From: Bacteroidota bacterium
Lineage (GTDB): Bacteria; Bacteroidota; Bacteroidia; Sphingobacteriales; Sphingobacteriaceae
NCBI GenBank assembly: GCA_026224775.1
Contig: JAMFRP010000012.1
Coordinates: 1 to 54,255 of the forward strand
Reading direction: 5' to 3'
DNA length: 54,255 bases
Below, one piece after another: positions 1-7,374 of this stretch. Within the stretch, counting starts at the first letter, position 1. Each line of letters begins with the position of its first letter. A program made the translations under genes and the position numbers. The notes below the pieces were generated by a model. That model was not told where the DNA came from and searched no databases. It saw only the letters and a program-made list of their open reading frames with translations.

Positions 1-211
1 CTTTATCACCCTTTAAATGAGACACGATCTTAGCTGATACTTTAGCGCTTTTCAAATCAGAACCTAATTTGAATTTACCTTCGTTTTCTGCTAACAACAC
101 ATTGTCAAATTCAATACTAGCGCCTTCATCACCTTGTAATCTGTGTACAAAGATCTGCTGGTCTTTTGCAACCTTAAATTGCTGTCCGGCTATACTTACT
201 ATTGCGTACAT
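1..211 (-). CDS. rplU: 50S ribosomal protein L21, N-terminal part (cut by window edge)
   Basis: The minus strand from an ATG at 211 reads MYAIVSIAGQQFKVAKDQQ and stays open to the window edge (about 70 codons). Opening with a short beta strand followed by GQQFKV is typical of L21, a 23S rRNA-binding protein of the large subunit. The C-terminal third lies outside the window. In most bacteria rpmA (L27) follows rplU, so it would be expected beyond position 1, but this cannot be seen. The AT-rich stretch 212-276 upstream should carry its promoter. No oddity is visible in the part present. Confidence 0.93.
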   Translation of the reverse strand, partial: MYAIVSIAGQQFKVAKDQQIFVHRLQGDEGASIEFDNVLLAENEGKFKLGSDLKSAKVSAKIVSHLKGDK

Positions 212-276
212 TGTTTGTTAATTATTGTTTTAAAATTCGAGGTGCAAATATAGGAGATTATATTTAAAAATAAAAC

Positions 277-789
277 CTATTTTAAACTTATTTCCCTATT
301 CTCTTCATCAGCCAAAACCTTTTCTATTACTTTGATCATTTGCTCGTTGGCATCTTTCAGTTTTGGGTCGCCGTCAAAACCATCATCAAACATCACCGTT
401 TTGCTCTTACGCGCATAATTAAACTGGATGTAATAATGTGTAGACTTTATCCCTTTTGACTTTAAGGAATCATTAACTTCTCTATTCGGGAAGTTCCAGA
501 AACCTAATTCTGCAGCTTTACGGTGCAGGTATAATAAATCGTCGTTACGGATATGTAAGTGCTTTTTAACCAATGAGTCATGATCATTCAGGTATTGGTA
601 TTCGCCTGTTCTGGAATCCCATTTGTTAACCAGGCTGTCATCAGTGCCGTACTGAAACACGATTGATTTAAACTCGCTGAATTTATACGGGGCATTTCCT
701 ATCATCATGGAATAATAATATACACAGTATATTAAAAAGGGCAGCGCTATGCTCAATATCAGGAATGCTTTTTTTACTTGCTTATTCAT
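277..789 (-). CDS. Small membrane-anchored protein of unknown function
   Basis: 170 residues. A basic start (MNKQVKKA) is followed by one hydrophobic segment at about residues 8-28. The remainder is soluble, charged and mixed alpha/beta, so the protein is probably an inner-membrane-anchored domain facing the periplasm. I recognise no catalytic motif or named family. It lies about 30 bp downstream of the symporter gene on the same strand, so co-transcription is plausible. The C-terminal region (YYIQFNYARKSKTVMFDDGFDG) looks like paired beta strands. Function unknown. Confidence 0.7.
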   Translation of the reverse strand: MNKQVKKAFLILSIALPFLIYCVYYYSMMIGNAPYKFSEFKSIVFQYGTDDSLVNKWDSRTGEYQYLNDHDSLVKKHLHIRNDDLLYLHRKAAELGFWNFPNREVNDSLKSKGIKSTHYYIQFNYARKSKTVMFDDGFDGDPKLKDANEQMIKVIEKVLADEENREISLK

Positions 790-820
790 TTATATCGTAT
801 TCTATTATTTACAAATTAAT

Positions 821-2224
821 TTACGCTGCTTCATTATTTAATTCCAGATCACTTTCGGTTAGCTCTCCCTCCCACTTGCTTACCACGGCGGTTGCCATAG
901 CATTACCTAACACGTTTGTTGCTGAGCGCCCCATATCTAGCAAGGGATCAATACCTAGTAGTAGTGCAATACCAGCCTCTGGTATATTAAACATGGAGAT
1001 AGTACCCGCAACTACCACGAGCGATGCACGTGGAATACCCGCCATTCCCTTACTGGTGAGCATTAATATCAGCAACATAGTAATTTCGTGTGCAAAAGAC
1101 AGATGAATACCATATGCCTGTGCCAAAAACACCGATGCAAAGGTCATATACATCATGGAGCCATCCAAATTAAAAGAATACCCTAGTGGTAGTACGAAGC
1201 TCACTATTTTGTTGTTACAGCCAAATTGCTCAAGCTCCAATAATAACTTTGGATAAGCGGCTTCGCTGGTTGAGGTACCGAAGGCCACCATCATGGCGTC
1301 CTTAATACGGTTAACCAAATTAAACACCCGGGTTCTCAGCACAAAGAATCCTGCTAAAACTATAATCAGCCATAATATTAGCAGCGAAAAATAAAACTCG
1401 CCAATAAATATAGCATAAGTTGACAATACACCTAAACCCTGTTTGGCAACAACCGCGGTTATAGCACCAAAAACAGCTAGCGGGGCTAGTAACATTATAT
1501 AACCTGTTATCTTAAAAATAACATGCGCTATAGCATCCATTGCTTTTATTACGATGTGCCCTGTATCACCTATTGCTGCTGTCGCGATACCAAAAAATAA
1601 AGAGAACACTACAATTTGCAGCACCTCGTTATTAGCCATCGCCTCAAAAAAACTCCGGGGTACTACGTGACTGATAAAATCTTTTAGCGTGACTCCGGTT
1701 GCTTTTATATCGGTACCCAAATGACTATCAGGTAATACGAGGTGCATTTCAACACCTGGCTCAAAAAAGTTAACTAATAACATTCCCAGTAAAAGTGATA
1801 CTAATGTCGCGCTTAAAAACCATAGCAATGTTTTGCCACCTATTCTACCAACTGCGTTAATATCACCCAATTTGGCAACGCCAACTACCAGGGTAGTAAA
1901 AATTAGCGGGCCGACGATCATTTTAATCAATCTTAAAAAGATATCGCTTAAAATGGTAAAACCTTCCAGTTTATCATCACGTAAGGAATCGTTAGTACTG
2001 CGGATTATTACCTGCGTAGCTTTTGCAAGCTTAAGCGATTTATATTCTGCGGTTGTAGTATCCTTTACTGTAAGTAAATGAGTACTGATGCTTTTTATAG
2101 TTGCGTCTGCGGTACTAATTTTGCTATTGATATTACCGATAATATTTACGTTATATATATAGCCGGCGATCACCCCTAAAATCAGGGCAATAAATATATA
2201 TAGCGTCAGTTTGCTTTTTTGCAT
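821..2224 (-). CDS. Dicarboxylate/amino acid:cation symporter (DAACS family)
   Basis: 467 residues of an inner-membrane carrier of the GltP/DctA/GLT type, which imports glutamate, aspartate or C4-dicarboxylates with Na+ or H+. Family landmarks are a serine-rich re-entrant loop (GTSTS, 316-320), the NMDG-type motif as NLDG (352-355), the second hairpin SKGMAGIP (391-398), and the substrate/cation helix with D430, R433 and N437. TM1 (7-27) is separated from the rest by an approximately 60-residue hydrophilic, Thr/Ser/Lys-rich insert (about 30-88), longer than in the enteric proteins. The exact substrate cannot be read from sequence. Start is ATG with no competing upstream start. Confidence 0.92.
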   Translation of the reverse strand: MQKSKLTLYIFIALILGVIAGYIYNVNIIGNINSKISTADATIKSISTHLLTVKDTTTAEYKSLKLAKATQVIIRSTNDSLRDDKLEGFTILSDIFLRLIKMIVGPLIFTTLVVGVAKLGDINAVGRIGGKTLLWFLSATLVSLLLGMLLVNFFEPGVEMHLVLPDSHLGTDIKATGVTLKDFISHVVPRSFFEAMANNEVLQIVVFSLFFGIATAAIGDTGHIVIKAMDAIAHVIFKITGYIMLLAPLAVFGAITAVVAKQGLGVLSTYAIFIGEFYFSLLILWLIIVLAGFFVLRTRVFNLVNRIKDAMMVAFGTSTSEAAYPKLLLELEQFGCNNKIVSFVLPLGYSFNLDGSMMYMTFASVFLAQAYGIHLSFAHEITMLLILMLTSKGMAGIPRASLVVVAGTISMFNIPEAGIALLLGIDPLLDMGRSATNVLGNAMATAVVSKWEGELTESDLELNNEAA

Positions 2225-2281
2225 TTACCTTAATGAGGGCGCAAAACTACAAAATTTAGTTACTTTGCTGAAATATATAAC

Positions 2282-2809
2282 ATGAGCATAACAGTCTACG
2301 GATTACAGGATATCAAAAAAGAAATTCAGCATTTGCGGCCTGAGCAAATTACTGAGTTATGCCTGCGGCTGGCTCGTTATAAAAAAGAGAACAAGGAATT
2401 AATGGCCTATTTATTATTTGAGGCCGATAATGAAACCGCATTCCTGGAAAAAGTAAAAGCCGAAGTGGGTTTTATGTTTAGTCAGCTACCGGTGCATAGC
2501 TATAATGCAGCTAAAAGTATGCGTAAGATACTGCGACTTTTAAGTAAGTACACTAAATTTACCGGATCAAAAGAAGCAGAGATTTATTTGTTGACGAACT
2601 TTTGCAATAACTATATTAACTATACAGATAGAAAGGTATTGTACAAACCGTTGCGTTTAATTTTAATTAGGCAGGTTATTAAAATTAGAGCACTTATTGC
2701 TAAGTTGCACGAAGATTTGCAATTTGACCACAATCAGGAATTTAACGCAATGCTTGAAGAAGCGGAGAAAAAATTCCAGTGGTTTGATAAACATGATTAT
2801 GCTTTGTAA
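2282..2809 (+). CDS. Conserved-looking helical protein of unknown function
   Basis: 175 residues, strongly charged and predicted almost wholly alpha-helical, without signal peptide or membrane segment, so probably cytoplasmic. It opens with MSITVYGLQDIKKEIQHLRP and carries Lys/Glu-rich helices through to the C-terminus. No enzymatic motif is recognised. It is divergent from the symporter gene (57 bp between the starts) and lies about 50 bp upstream of the ECF sigma factor on the same strand, so it may share a transcript with it. Codon use is like the neighbours. Function unknown. Confidence 0.65.
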   Translation: MSITVYGLQDIKKEIQHLRPEQITELCLRLARYKKENKELMAYLLFEADNETAFLEKVKAEVGFMFSQLPVHSYNAAKSMRKILRLLSKYTKFTGSKEAEIYLLTNFCNNYINYTDRKVLYKPLRLILIRQVIKIRALIAKLHEDLQFDHNQEFNAMLEEAEKKFQWFDKHDYAL

Positions 2810-2860
2810 CATATATCATGTTGCTACATCTAAACATAAAGACTAACTATTAATAAATAA

Positions 2861-3358
2861 GTGGATACTAAAGAACTAGCGTTTAAGAAGATTTTTGAAG
2901 CTAATTCAAAAAAGATATTCCACTTATGCTATGGATACACGGGGGATGATGATGCTGCGAATGACCTTTTACAGGAAACCTTTTTAAAAGTTTGGCAAAA
3001 TTTAGATAAGTTCCGTAACCAGGCACTGATATCAACATGGATATACAGGATTGCTGTAAACACCTGTTTAACTTACCTTCGAACGGAGAAGCGCCAGGGT
3101 AAGGAAGAACTTACACCACAACTGGCAGAAACACGAAGGGAGGAATTCTCGGAGAAGAATGAGCAGGTTGCTTTGCTATACAAGTGTATATCTAAACTGG
3201 AAGAATCGGAAAGAATTATTATAACATTGGTGCTTGATGAAGTGCCTTACCCTGAAATAGCAGACGTATCGGGAATATCGGAAGGAAATCTCAGGGTAAA
3301 AATTCATCGTATTAAACAAAAGTTGACAGAATTATATAATCAATATGAAAGACTTTGA
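2861..3358 (+). CDS. ECF-type RNA polymerase sigma factor
   Basis: 165 residues from a GTG start. Sigma region 2 spans about 17-70, with the DDAANDLLQETFLKVW segment (-10 recognition and core binding) and STWIYRIAVNTCLTYLR. Region 4 spans about 113-155, a helix-turn-helix in PYPEIADVSGISEGNLRVKIHR. The linker is short and region 1.1/3 is absent, the two-domain ECF layout. Its 3' end overlaps the next gene, a small membrane protein, by 14 bp, the usual layout for a sigma factor and its membrane-bound partner. Target promoters are unknown. Confidence 0.93.
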   Translation: MDTKELAFKKIFEANSKKIFHLCYGYTGDDDAANDLLQETFLKVWQNLDKFRNQALISTWIYRIAVNTCLTYLRTEKRQGKEELTPQLAETRREEFSEKNEQVALLYKCISKLEESERIIITLVLDEVPYPEIADVSGISEGNLRVKIHRIKQKLTELYNQYERL

Positions 3359-3935
3359 TCACTTAATGTCGGTTTGGCAAGCGCAGCCAAAGCAGGATCA
3401 GCTTTCGGTTGACGAGGTGCTGAGGCAAGTAAAAAAAGGAATAAGAAGTATCACCAGCCAACTATACTGGGGTATTGTGGCGATGGGGGCTGTGCTGGCT
3501 TTAACATTTTTAATATTATTCTTTTTCGTATTCCAATCGTGGTTAACTTATGTGGGTATTACTATTATGCTCATAACCATGTTATTGTATTCTATCCTGA
3601 TTATTCGCAATTACCGGATATTGAATAAGCGGGATTCTACGGTTAACCCAACTGATTATTTACAAGACTTAAAAGAATATCAAAAAAACAGGGCAAAAGT
3701 TGCCGGTTGGTTCTATTACCTGTATGTATTGTTAATCAGCCTGGGACTGTCTCTTTATTTTGTGGAAGTGCTGCGTAACTCTACTATTTTATATAAAGTG
3801 TTGGTGTATGGATTGACCTTTGTATGGATCATGTTTTTAACCTTCTACTACAAAAAACGGATATTTAAAAACGAGGAAGAAAAACTCAACCTAATTATTG
3901 AAAAACTGGAAAGATTGCAAGGGCAATTTGAATAA
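3345..3935 (+). CDS. Membrane protein coupled to the ECF sigma factor (putative anti-sigma factor)
   Basis: 196 residues. A soluble N-terminal stretch of about 40 residues (MKDFDHLMSVWQAQP and on) is followed by two pairs of hydrophobic segments (roughly 42-95 and 120-175) and a basic, coiled C-terminus. The first codons lie inside the sigma gene (14 bp overlap), implying translational coupling. The N-terminal pattern with a WQAQP-like start is common in Bacteroidota proteins paired with ECF sigma factors, but no classical zinc-binding anti-sigma motif is present. The anti-sigma role is inferred from position only. Confidence 0.75.
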   Translation: MKDFDHLMSVWQAQPKQDQLSVDEVLRQVKKGIRSITSQLYWGIVAMGAVLALTFLILFFFVFQSWLTYVGITIMLITMLLYSILIIRNYRILNKRDSTVNPTDYLQDLKEYQKNRAKVAGWFYYLYVLLISLGLSLYFVEVLRNSTILYKVLVYGLTFVWIMFLTFYYKKRIFKNEEEKLNLIIEKLERLQGQFE

Positions 3936-3937
3936 GC

Positions 3938-4459
3938 ATGATTGAAATTATTAAAGTACAGCCATCAAACCTTACCGCACTTTTGGCTATCAGTAAACAA
4001 ACTTTTTACGATGCATTTTTGCATTTGAATGATCCGGCTGATATTGAAACTTATGCATCTTCCGCTTTTAATAGCGACAAATTATTAGCTGAATTAACTA
4101 ATCCTTTTTCCGCTTTTTATTTCGCGATACTTGACGGGCAAGCTGTAGGTTATATTAAACTTAATTACTCATCAGCCCAGACAGAATTTCAGAACGAAAA
4201 CGGTGTTGAGGTTGAGCGTATATATGTACTTGCCGATCAGCAAGGCAAGAAAATAGGCAACCAGCTTTTAGACTTTGCGATAAACACCGCCATTGAAATC
4301 AACTTACAATACATTTGGCTTGGCGTTTGGGATAAAAACTTTAATGCTATCCGTTTTTATGAGCGCAATGGTTTTAAAATATTTGACAGCCATCCATTTA
4401 CTTTAGGCACTGATTTGCAAACCGACTTGTTGATGAAACGGGAATTATTACAGCATTAA
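3938..4459 (+). CDS. GNAT family N-acetyltransferase
   Basis: 173 residues with the GCN5-related fold. The acetyl-CoA pyrophosphate-binding segment is VERIYVLADQQGKKIGNQLL (Q-x-x-G-K-x-x-G), followed by the beta5/alpha4 region YIWLGVWDKNFNAIRFYERNGF typical of RimI/PhnO-like small-substrate acetyltransferases. It starts 3 bp after the membrane-protein stop codon, so it is probably the last gene of the sigma-factor transcript. The acceptor substrate (protein N-terminus, amine or antibiotic) cannot be inferred. Confidence 0.88.
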   Translation: MIEIIKVQPSNLTALLAISKQTFYDAFLHLNDPADIETYASSAFNSDKLLAELTNPFSAFYFAILDGQAVGYIKLNYSSAQTEFQNENGVEVERIYVLADQQGKKIGNQLLDFAINTAIEINLQYIWLGVWDKNFNAIRFYERNGFKIFDSHPFTLGTDLQTDLLMKRELLQH

Positions 4460-4464
4460 TCATT

Positions 4465-4526
4465 GCTGTCGCGAGTTTAGCGCAGCGTAACTCGTGATAT
4501 TGCATGAAGTAAGCTTCCAGCTTACT
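4465..4526. repeat. REP-like inverted repeat arm, 3' side of the transposase gene
   Basis: Core 4465-4497 is identical to the reverse complement of 5132-5164. Inside the core, CGAGTT and AACTCG form a stem. At 4508-4526 a perfect 8-bp stem with a 3-nt loop (AGTAAGCT, TCC, AGCTTACT) adds a second hairpin. It begins 5 bp after the GNAT stop codon and could also act as a transcription end or mRNA stabiliser for that gene. Confidence 0.85.
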
Positions 4527-4538
4527 CATATATTTATT

Positions 4539-5081
4539 CTATATTATAATATCAATTAACCCCTTATCACCAGCATAATCCCTCGCACTGCTATATAAAT
4601 AATGAGCAGGTTCATCAACCCAACCAGCCTTTACCGGGTTGTTATGGATGTAATTCATCTTTTGGTCGATAATAATATTACTCCACAATTCAATTGGATG
4701 ATTACCTTGTTGCCAAAACTGATATTGTTCGTTATTGGGATTAGCTTTACCTTCCCGTTCAAAAAACCATAACAACCAATCTCTCCTGCTTTCTTGCATA
4801 TTTTCAGTAATGGCTTTAACAAGTGTTTTTGAGGTGTGTCTTTTCATATCTCTTAAAATGTCAGGCATAGGTTTGTTTTTTGTGCTGATAATCATATGAA
4901 CATGATTACTCATAATAACCCAGGCATATAATTCAAGTCCCTTATTAGCTATGCAATAATTGATGCTATCAACTAAAACATCTTTGTATTGTCTTCGGGT
5001 AAAAACATCTATCCATCTTATAACTGAAAAGGTTACAAAATACAGTCCTTCCTTGTTGTGAAACTTATAATTACTACTCAT
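4539..5081 (-). CDS. REP-associated tyrosine transposase (Y1/IS200-like, RAYT)
   Basis: 180 residues of the HUH Y1 transposase superfamily. The metal-binding HUH signature is NHVHMII in WVIMSNHVHMII. The C-terminal part has the RAYT-type ending QKMNYIHNNPVKAGW followed by YLYSSARDYAG, in which the tyrosine of MNYIHNNP is the likely nucleophile. Length and architecture match stand-alone RAYT proteins, not IS605 pairs (no TnpB nearby). Its flanking palindromes are the expected substrate. The frame is intact, so activity is possible. Confidence 0.92.
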   Translation of the reverse strand: MSSNYKFHNKEGLYFVTFSVIRWIDVFTRRQYKDVLVDSINYCIANKGLELYAWVIMSNHVHMIISTKNKPMPDILRDMKRHTSKTLVKAITENMQESRRDWLLWFFEREGKANPNNEQYQFWQQGNHPIELWSNIIIDQKMNYIHNNPVKAGWVDEPAHYLYSSARDYAGDKGLIDIII

Positions 5082-5104
5082 CTTAATATAATATTTTCAG
5101 TTTT

Positions 5105-5164
5105 TAAGCTGTAAGCTTTAGCCATGCTTTGTCACGAGTTACGCTGCGCTAAACTCGCGACAGC
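5105..5164. repeat. REP-like inverted repeat arm, 5' side of the transposase gene
   Basis: Mirror copy of the repeat at 4465-4526. The 33-bp core 5132-5164 is exact and the inner part (5105-5131) is diverged but alignable. A short AAGCT-GTA-AGCTT hairpin lies at 5106-5118. The arm sits just upstream of the transposase start and therefore in its likely promoter region. Confidence 0.85.
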
Positions 5165-5191
5165 TTCTTAATCAGCGACAGCTTCTTAATC
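5157..5191. repeat. 17-bp direct repeat straddling the end of dinB and the RAYT element
   Basis: GCGACAGCTTCTTAATC occurs at 5157-5173 and again at 5175-5191, separated by one base. The second copy contains the dinB stop codon (TAA at 5188-5186 on the minus strand). The first copy overlaps the outer end of the REP-like arm. It looks like a local duplication at the element's edge. Confidence 0.85.
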
Positions 5192-6370
5192 CTTTAAAAA
5201 CGGGTTAAAATTCCGCGTTCCGATTTCCATGCCGACAGCCCGACACACGGTTTTGTCGCCAAATTTGAAATTGATCTTGTCCATAGCCTGATAAAGCCGG
5301 ATGCGCTGCTCATTATCTTCAAACAAATTTATTTGATAGCTTCCCGTACAAAGCTGACTTAGCCTAACCCCTATTAGTCTTATTTCCCGGTGTTGGTTCC
5401 AGGCACTTTTGAATAGATTTTTTATCCCCGGTATTAAAATGTGCTCTGCCGCAGTAAGCGGTATTTTTTGCTGCTGGGTATGCGTTTCAAAATTGCCGTA
5501 ACGAATTTTTATAGCCAGGCAGGATGCTAGTTTATTTTCCCTACGCAGTTTACCAGCCAATTCTTCCGTCATAGAGGTGATGATCGTTTCCAATGTACGT
5601 ACATCAGATATGTTGGTATTAAAAGTGTGCTCGGTAGATATGGATTTTCTATCCGAATGGGGTACGATCTCGCTGTAATCAATGCCTCTCGCCTTTTCCC
5701 AAATCCATCTGCCCGCTTTACCGAAAACTGTTTCTAAAAAACGTAATTCCACGCGTTGCAGATCTCCTATTTTTTCTATCCCGTATTGATAGAGTTTAGC
5801 TGCTGTACTTTCGCCAAGGCCGGGAATTTTTGCAATTGACAACGGTGCTAAAAACTCCATTTCCTTACCATGCGGTACAAAAAGCTGTCCGTTTGGTTTA
5901 GCGTAATTAGTAGCCATTTTAGCAATTGTTTTGCCTGATGCCATGCCAAATGATATAGGCAATTTGGTTTCCTTAATTATACGCTGTCTTAACTGCGATG
6001 CTAGTTTGTAAGGATCGTAGAAACGATCTGTGCCGGTTAAATCAATATAGAATTCATCAACAGAAGATTTTTGATAAAGTGGTACCGTTTCATCAATAAT
6101 CTTTGTGACTTGTGCCGATGCCTCGGAGTATCGTGCGTGATTGCCATGTATCACGATTGCATCAGGACATAACTTTAAGGCCTGCCGCGTAGGCATTGCG
6201 GAATGTATCCCAAACTTACGCGTTTCATAACTGCATGATGCCACCACCCCACGATCTGACGAGCCCCCAATTATTACCGGCTTACCGATCAGCGACGAAT
6301 CAAACAATCGTTCCACCGAAACAAAGAACGAATCAAGGTCAATGTGCACTATATATCGCTTGCTACCCAC
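5186..6370 (-). CDS. dinB: DNA polymerase IV (Y-family translesion polymerase)
   Basis: 394 residues from a GTG start. Error-prone lesion bypass polymerase. Metal-binding motif I is HIDLDSFFVSVE (D11), and the catalytic SVDEFYID motif supplies D105 and E106. SYETRKFGIHSAMP (48-60) is the fingers motif. A helix-hairpin-helix (IPGLGESTAAKLYQYGI) follows the palm, then the little-finger domain. No clear beta-clamp peptide is visible at the C-terminus, where KTVCRAVGMEIGTRNFNPFL ends the protein. Its last codon lies in the direct repeat next to the RAYT element but the frame is complete. Confidence 0.94.
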   Translation of the reverse strand: MGSKRYIVHIDLDSFFVSVERLFDSSLIGKPVIIGGSSDRGVVASCSYETRKFGIHSAMPTRQALKLCPDAIVIHGNHARYSEASAQVTKIIDETVPLYQKSSVDEFYIDLTGTDRFYDPYKLASQLRQRIIKETKLPISFGMASGKTIAKMATNYAKPNGQLFVPHGKEMEFLAPLSIAKIPGLGESTAAKLYQYGIEKIGDLQRVELRFLETVFGKAGRWIWEKARGIDYSEIVPHSDRKSISTEHTFNTNISDVRTLETIITSMTEELAGKLRRENKLASCLAIKIRYGNFETHTQQQKIPLTAAEHILIPGIKNLFKSAWNQHREIRLIGVRLSQLCTGSYQINLFEDNEQRIRLYQAMDKINFKFGDKTVCRAVGMEIGTRNFNPFLKD

Positions 6371-6439
6371 CTAACAAAGATAAAGAAAGATTTGTAATAT
6401 TACTAATATTTTTAGCAATTTTGATTTAAATTATTCATC

Positions 6440-7066
6440 ATGAGTGACTATAAAGATTATATAATTTTACTCTCGCCTCCGGAAAACATAAACGCGCAGG
6501 TGAAGAAATTTAAACAGGCAAGCATGCGTTTGATTGGTGAGTTTGAAAGTATGCATAGCAAAGCACACATCAGCTTAAAAAACTTGCATCGCCAGAAAAC
6601 CCATTGGGTAGAGCCATTATTTGAGCAATTGGGAAAAGAACTGTCGTTAATAGAACCGATGACTTTACAGGTTAATGGCTTCGCGAAGTTTTTACCTACG
6701 GATTTCACCACCATTTATGCCGCGATCAAATCAACACCCGAAATGGAAGACTGGTTTAAGCGCGTAAGAAAAAGCCTTAATGAGAAGAAAACGGTGCCTC
6801 ATATAACCATCGCCCGGCAAATACCCTATGCGCTTGCCAAAAAACTCTGGCCTAAATTTAAAGACAGGCAATGGGACGATGATTTTGAAATTGATCGCCT
6901 TACTATTTTACAAAGGGAAACATTTGGTGGAGATAAGCACTGGAAGCCTTTTAAAGAAATCCGCTTTATGGGAACTGTTGATTATAATTACCCGATGCGG
7001 GTTAAAAAAACGAAGGAAAGCAAGACTATTAAGGATATTGACGACCAGCAGATCAGTCTGTTTTGA
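6440..7066 (+). CDS. 2H phosphoesterase / 2'-5' RNA ligase family protein
   Basis: 208 residues. Two H-x-(S/T) catalytic motifs typical of the 2H superfamily are present: HIS (43-45, AHISLKNL) and HIT (121-123, PHITIARQ), spaced as in LigT/ThpR-like proteins. These enzymes cleave or form 2'-5' or cyclic phosphodiester bonds in RNA or nucleotides. The physiological substrate is unknown. The approximately 40-residue C-terminal Lys-rich tail is an extension beyond the 2H core. It is divergent from dinB and stands alone. Confidence 0.85.
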   Translation: MSDYKDYIILLSPPENINAQVKKFKQASMRLIGEFESMHSKAHISLKNLHRQKTHWVEPLFEQLGKELSLIEPMTLQVNGFAKFLPTDFTTIYAAIKSTPEMEDWFKRVRKSLNEKKTVPHITIARQIPYALAKKLWPKFKDRQWDDDFEIDRLTILQRETFGGDKHWKPFKEIRFMGTVDYNYPMRVKKTKESKTIKDIDDQQISLF

Positions 7067-7149
7067 GATTGCTTTTGATTTTACTGAAATGTAAATCAAT
7101 GGCTTACCCCTATTTTAACAATTTATTAACTGCAAACAAACGCTTTTTC

Positions 7150-7157
7150 TATATTTG
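7150..7157 (+). promoter_or_regulatory. Bacteroidota -7 promoter box for the SRP RNA
   Basis: TATATTTG matches the TAnnTTTG -7 consensus of Bacteroidota sigma-ABfr-type promoters and ends 4 nt before the predicted 5' end of the SRP RNA. A convincing -33 TTG element is not obvious. Confidence 0.7.
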
Positions 7158-7161
7158 CGGC

Positions 7162-7259
7162 GGGATAAGTCTTTTACGGCCAGCTCCTCTTGAACTCCCC
7201 CAGGGTGGGAACGCAGCAAGGGTAGAGAGTTGAGCGGCGCGATAAAAGTAGCTTATCCC
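7162..7259 (+). ncRNA. ffs: Signal recognition particle RNA (small bacterial 4.5S type)
   Basis: The conserved apical part reads CAGCTCCTCTTGAACTCCCC, then CAGGG, then GGGAACGCAGCAAGGGTA, the symmetric/asymmetric loop region bound by Ffh. The ends close on each other: GGGATAAG at 7162-7169 pairs with CTTATCCC at 7252-7259. A T-rich stretch follows at 7260-7270, suitable for termination. Length is about 98 nt. It forms the RNA core of the SRP that targets inner-membrane proteins. No Alu domain is present. Confidence 0.9.
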
Positions 7260-7340
7260 ATTTTTGTTTCCTCTCCTATTTCGCTATAACTCTGCCGAAT
7301 AAATATCTATATCCTCCTCTCCCATTCTTAGCAAAAACTT

Positions 7341-7348
7341 TATATTCG
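7341..7348 (+). promoter_or_regulatory. Probable -7 box for the M3 peptidase gene
   Basis: TATATTCG resembles the TAnnTTTG consensus. A start about 5-8 nt downstream would give a short leader before the ATG at 7375 and would leave the alternative GTG at 7351 at or before the transcript start, which supports the ATG. Confidence 0.45.
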
Positions 7349-7374
7349 CTGTGCAATCATTAAACTGGATCATT

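Larger units (their letters stand above)
4465..5164 (-). mobile_element. RAYT/REP-type element: Y1 transposase gene between long inverted repeats
   Basis: About 700 bp: one tyrosine-transposase gene flanked by inverted repeats. The 33-bp cores at 4465-4497 and 5132-5164 are exact reverse complements. Imperfect similarity continues inward to about 4526 and 5105, giving arms of about 60 bp. Each core contains its own dyad (CGAGTT...AACTCG), and each arm also carries a small AAGCT/AGCTT hairpin next to the gene. Single-copy transposase genes bordered by palindromes are the hallmark of RAYTs, which are thought to move REP sequences. It sits between the GNAT gene and dinB without disrupting either. 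Confidence 0.8.

Noticed and set aside
7351..7374. GTG start of the M3 peptidase
   Set aside because: It would place eight residues before a clean signal peptide and lies at the predicted transcript start. ATG 7375 is preferred.
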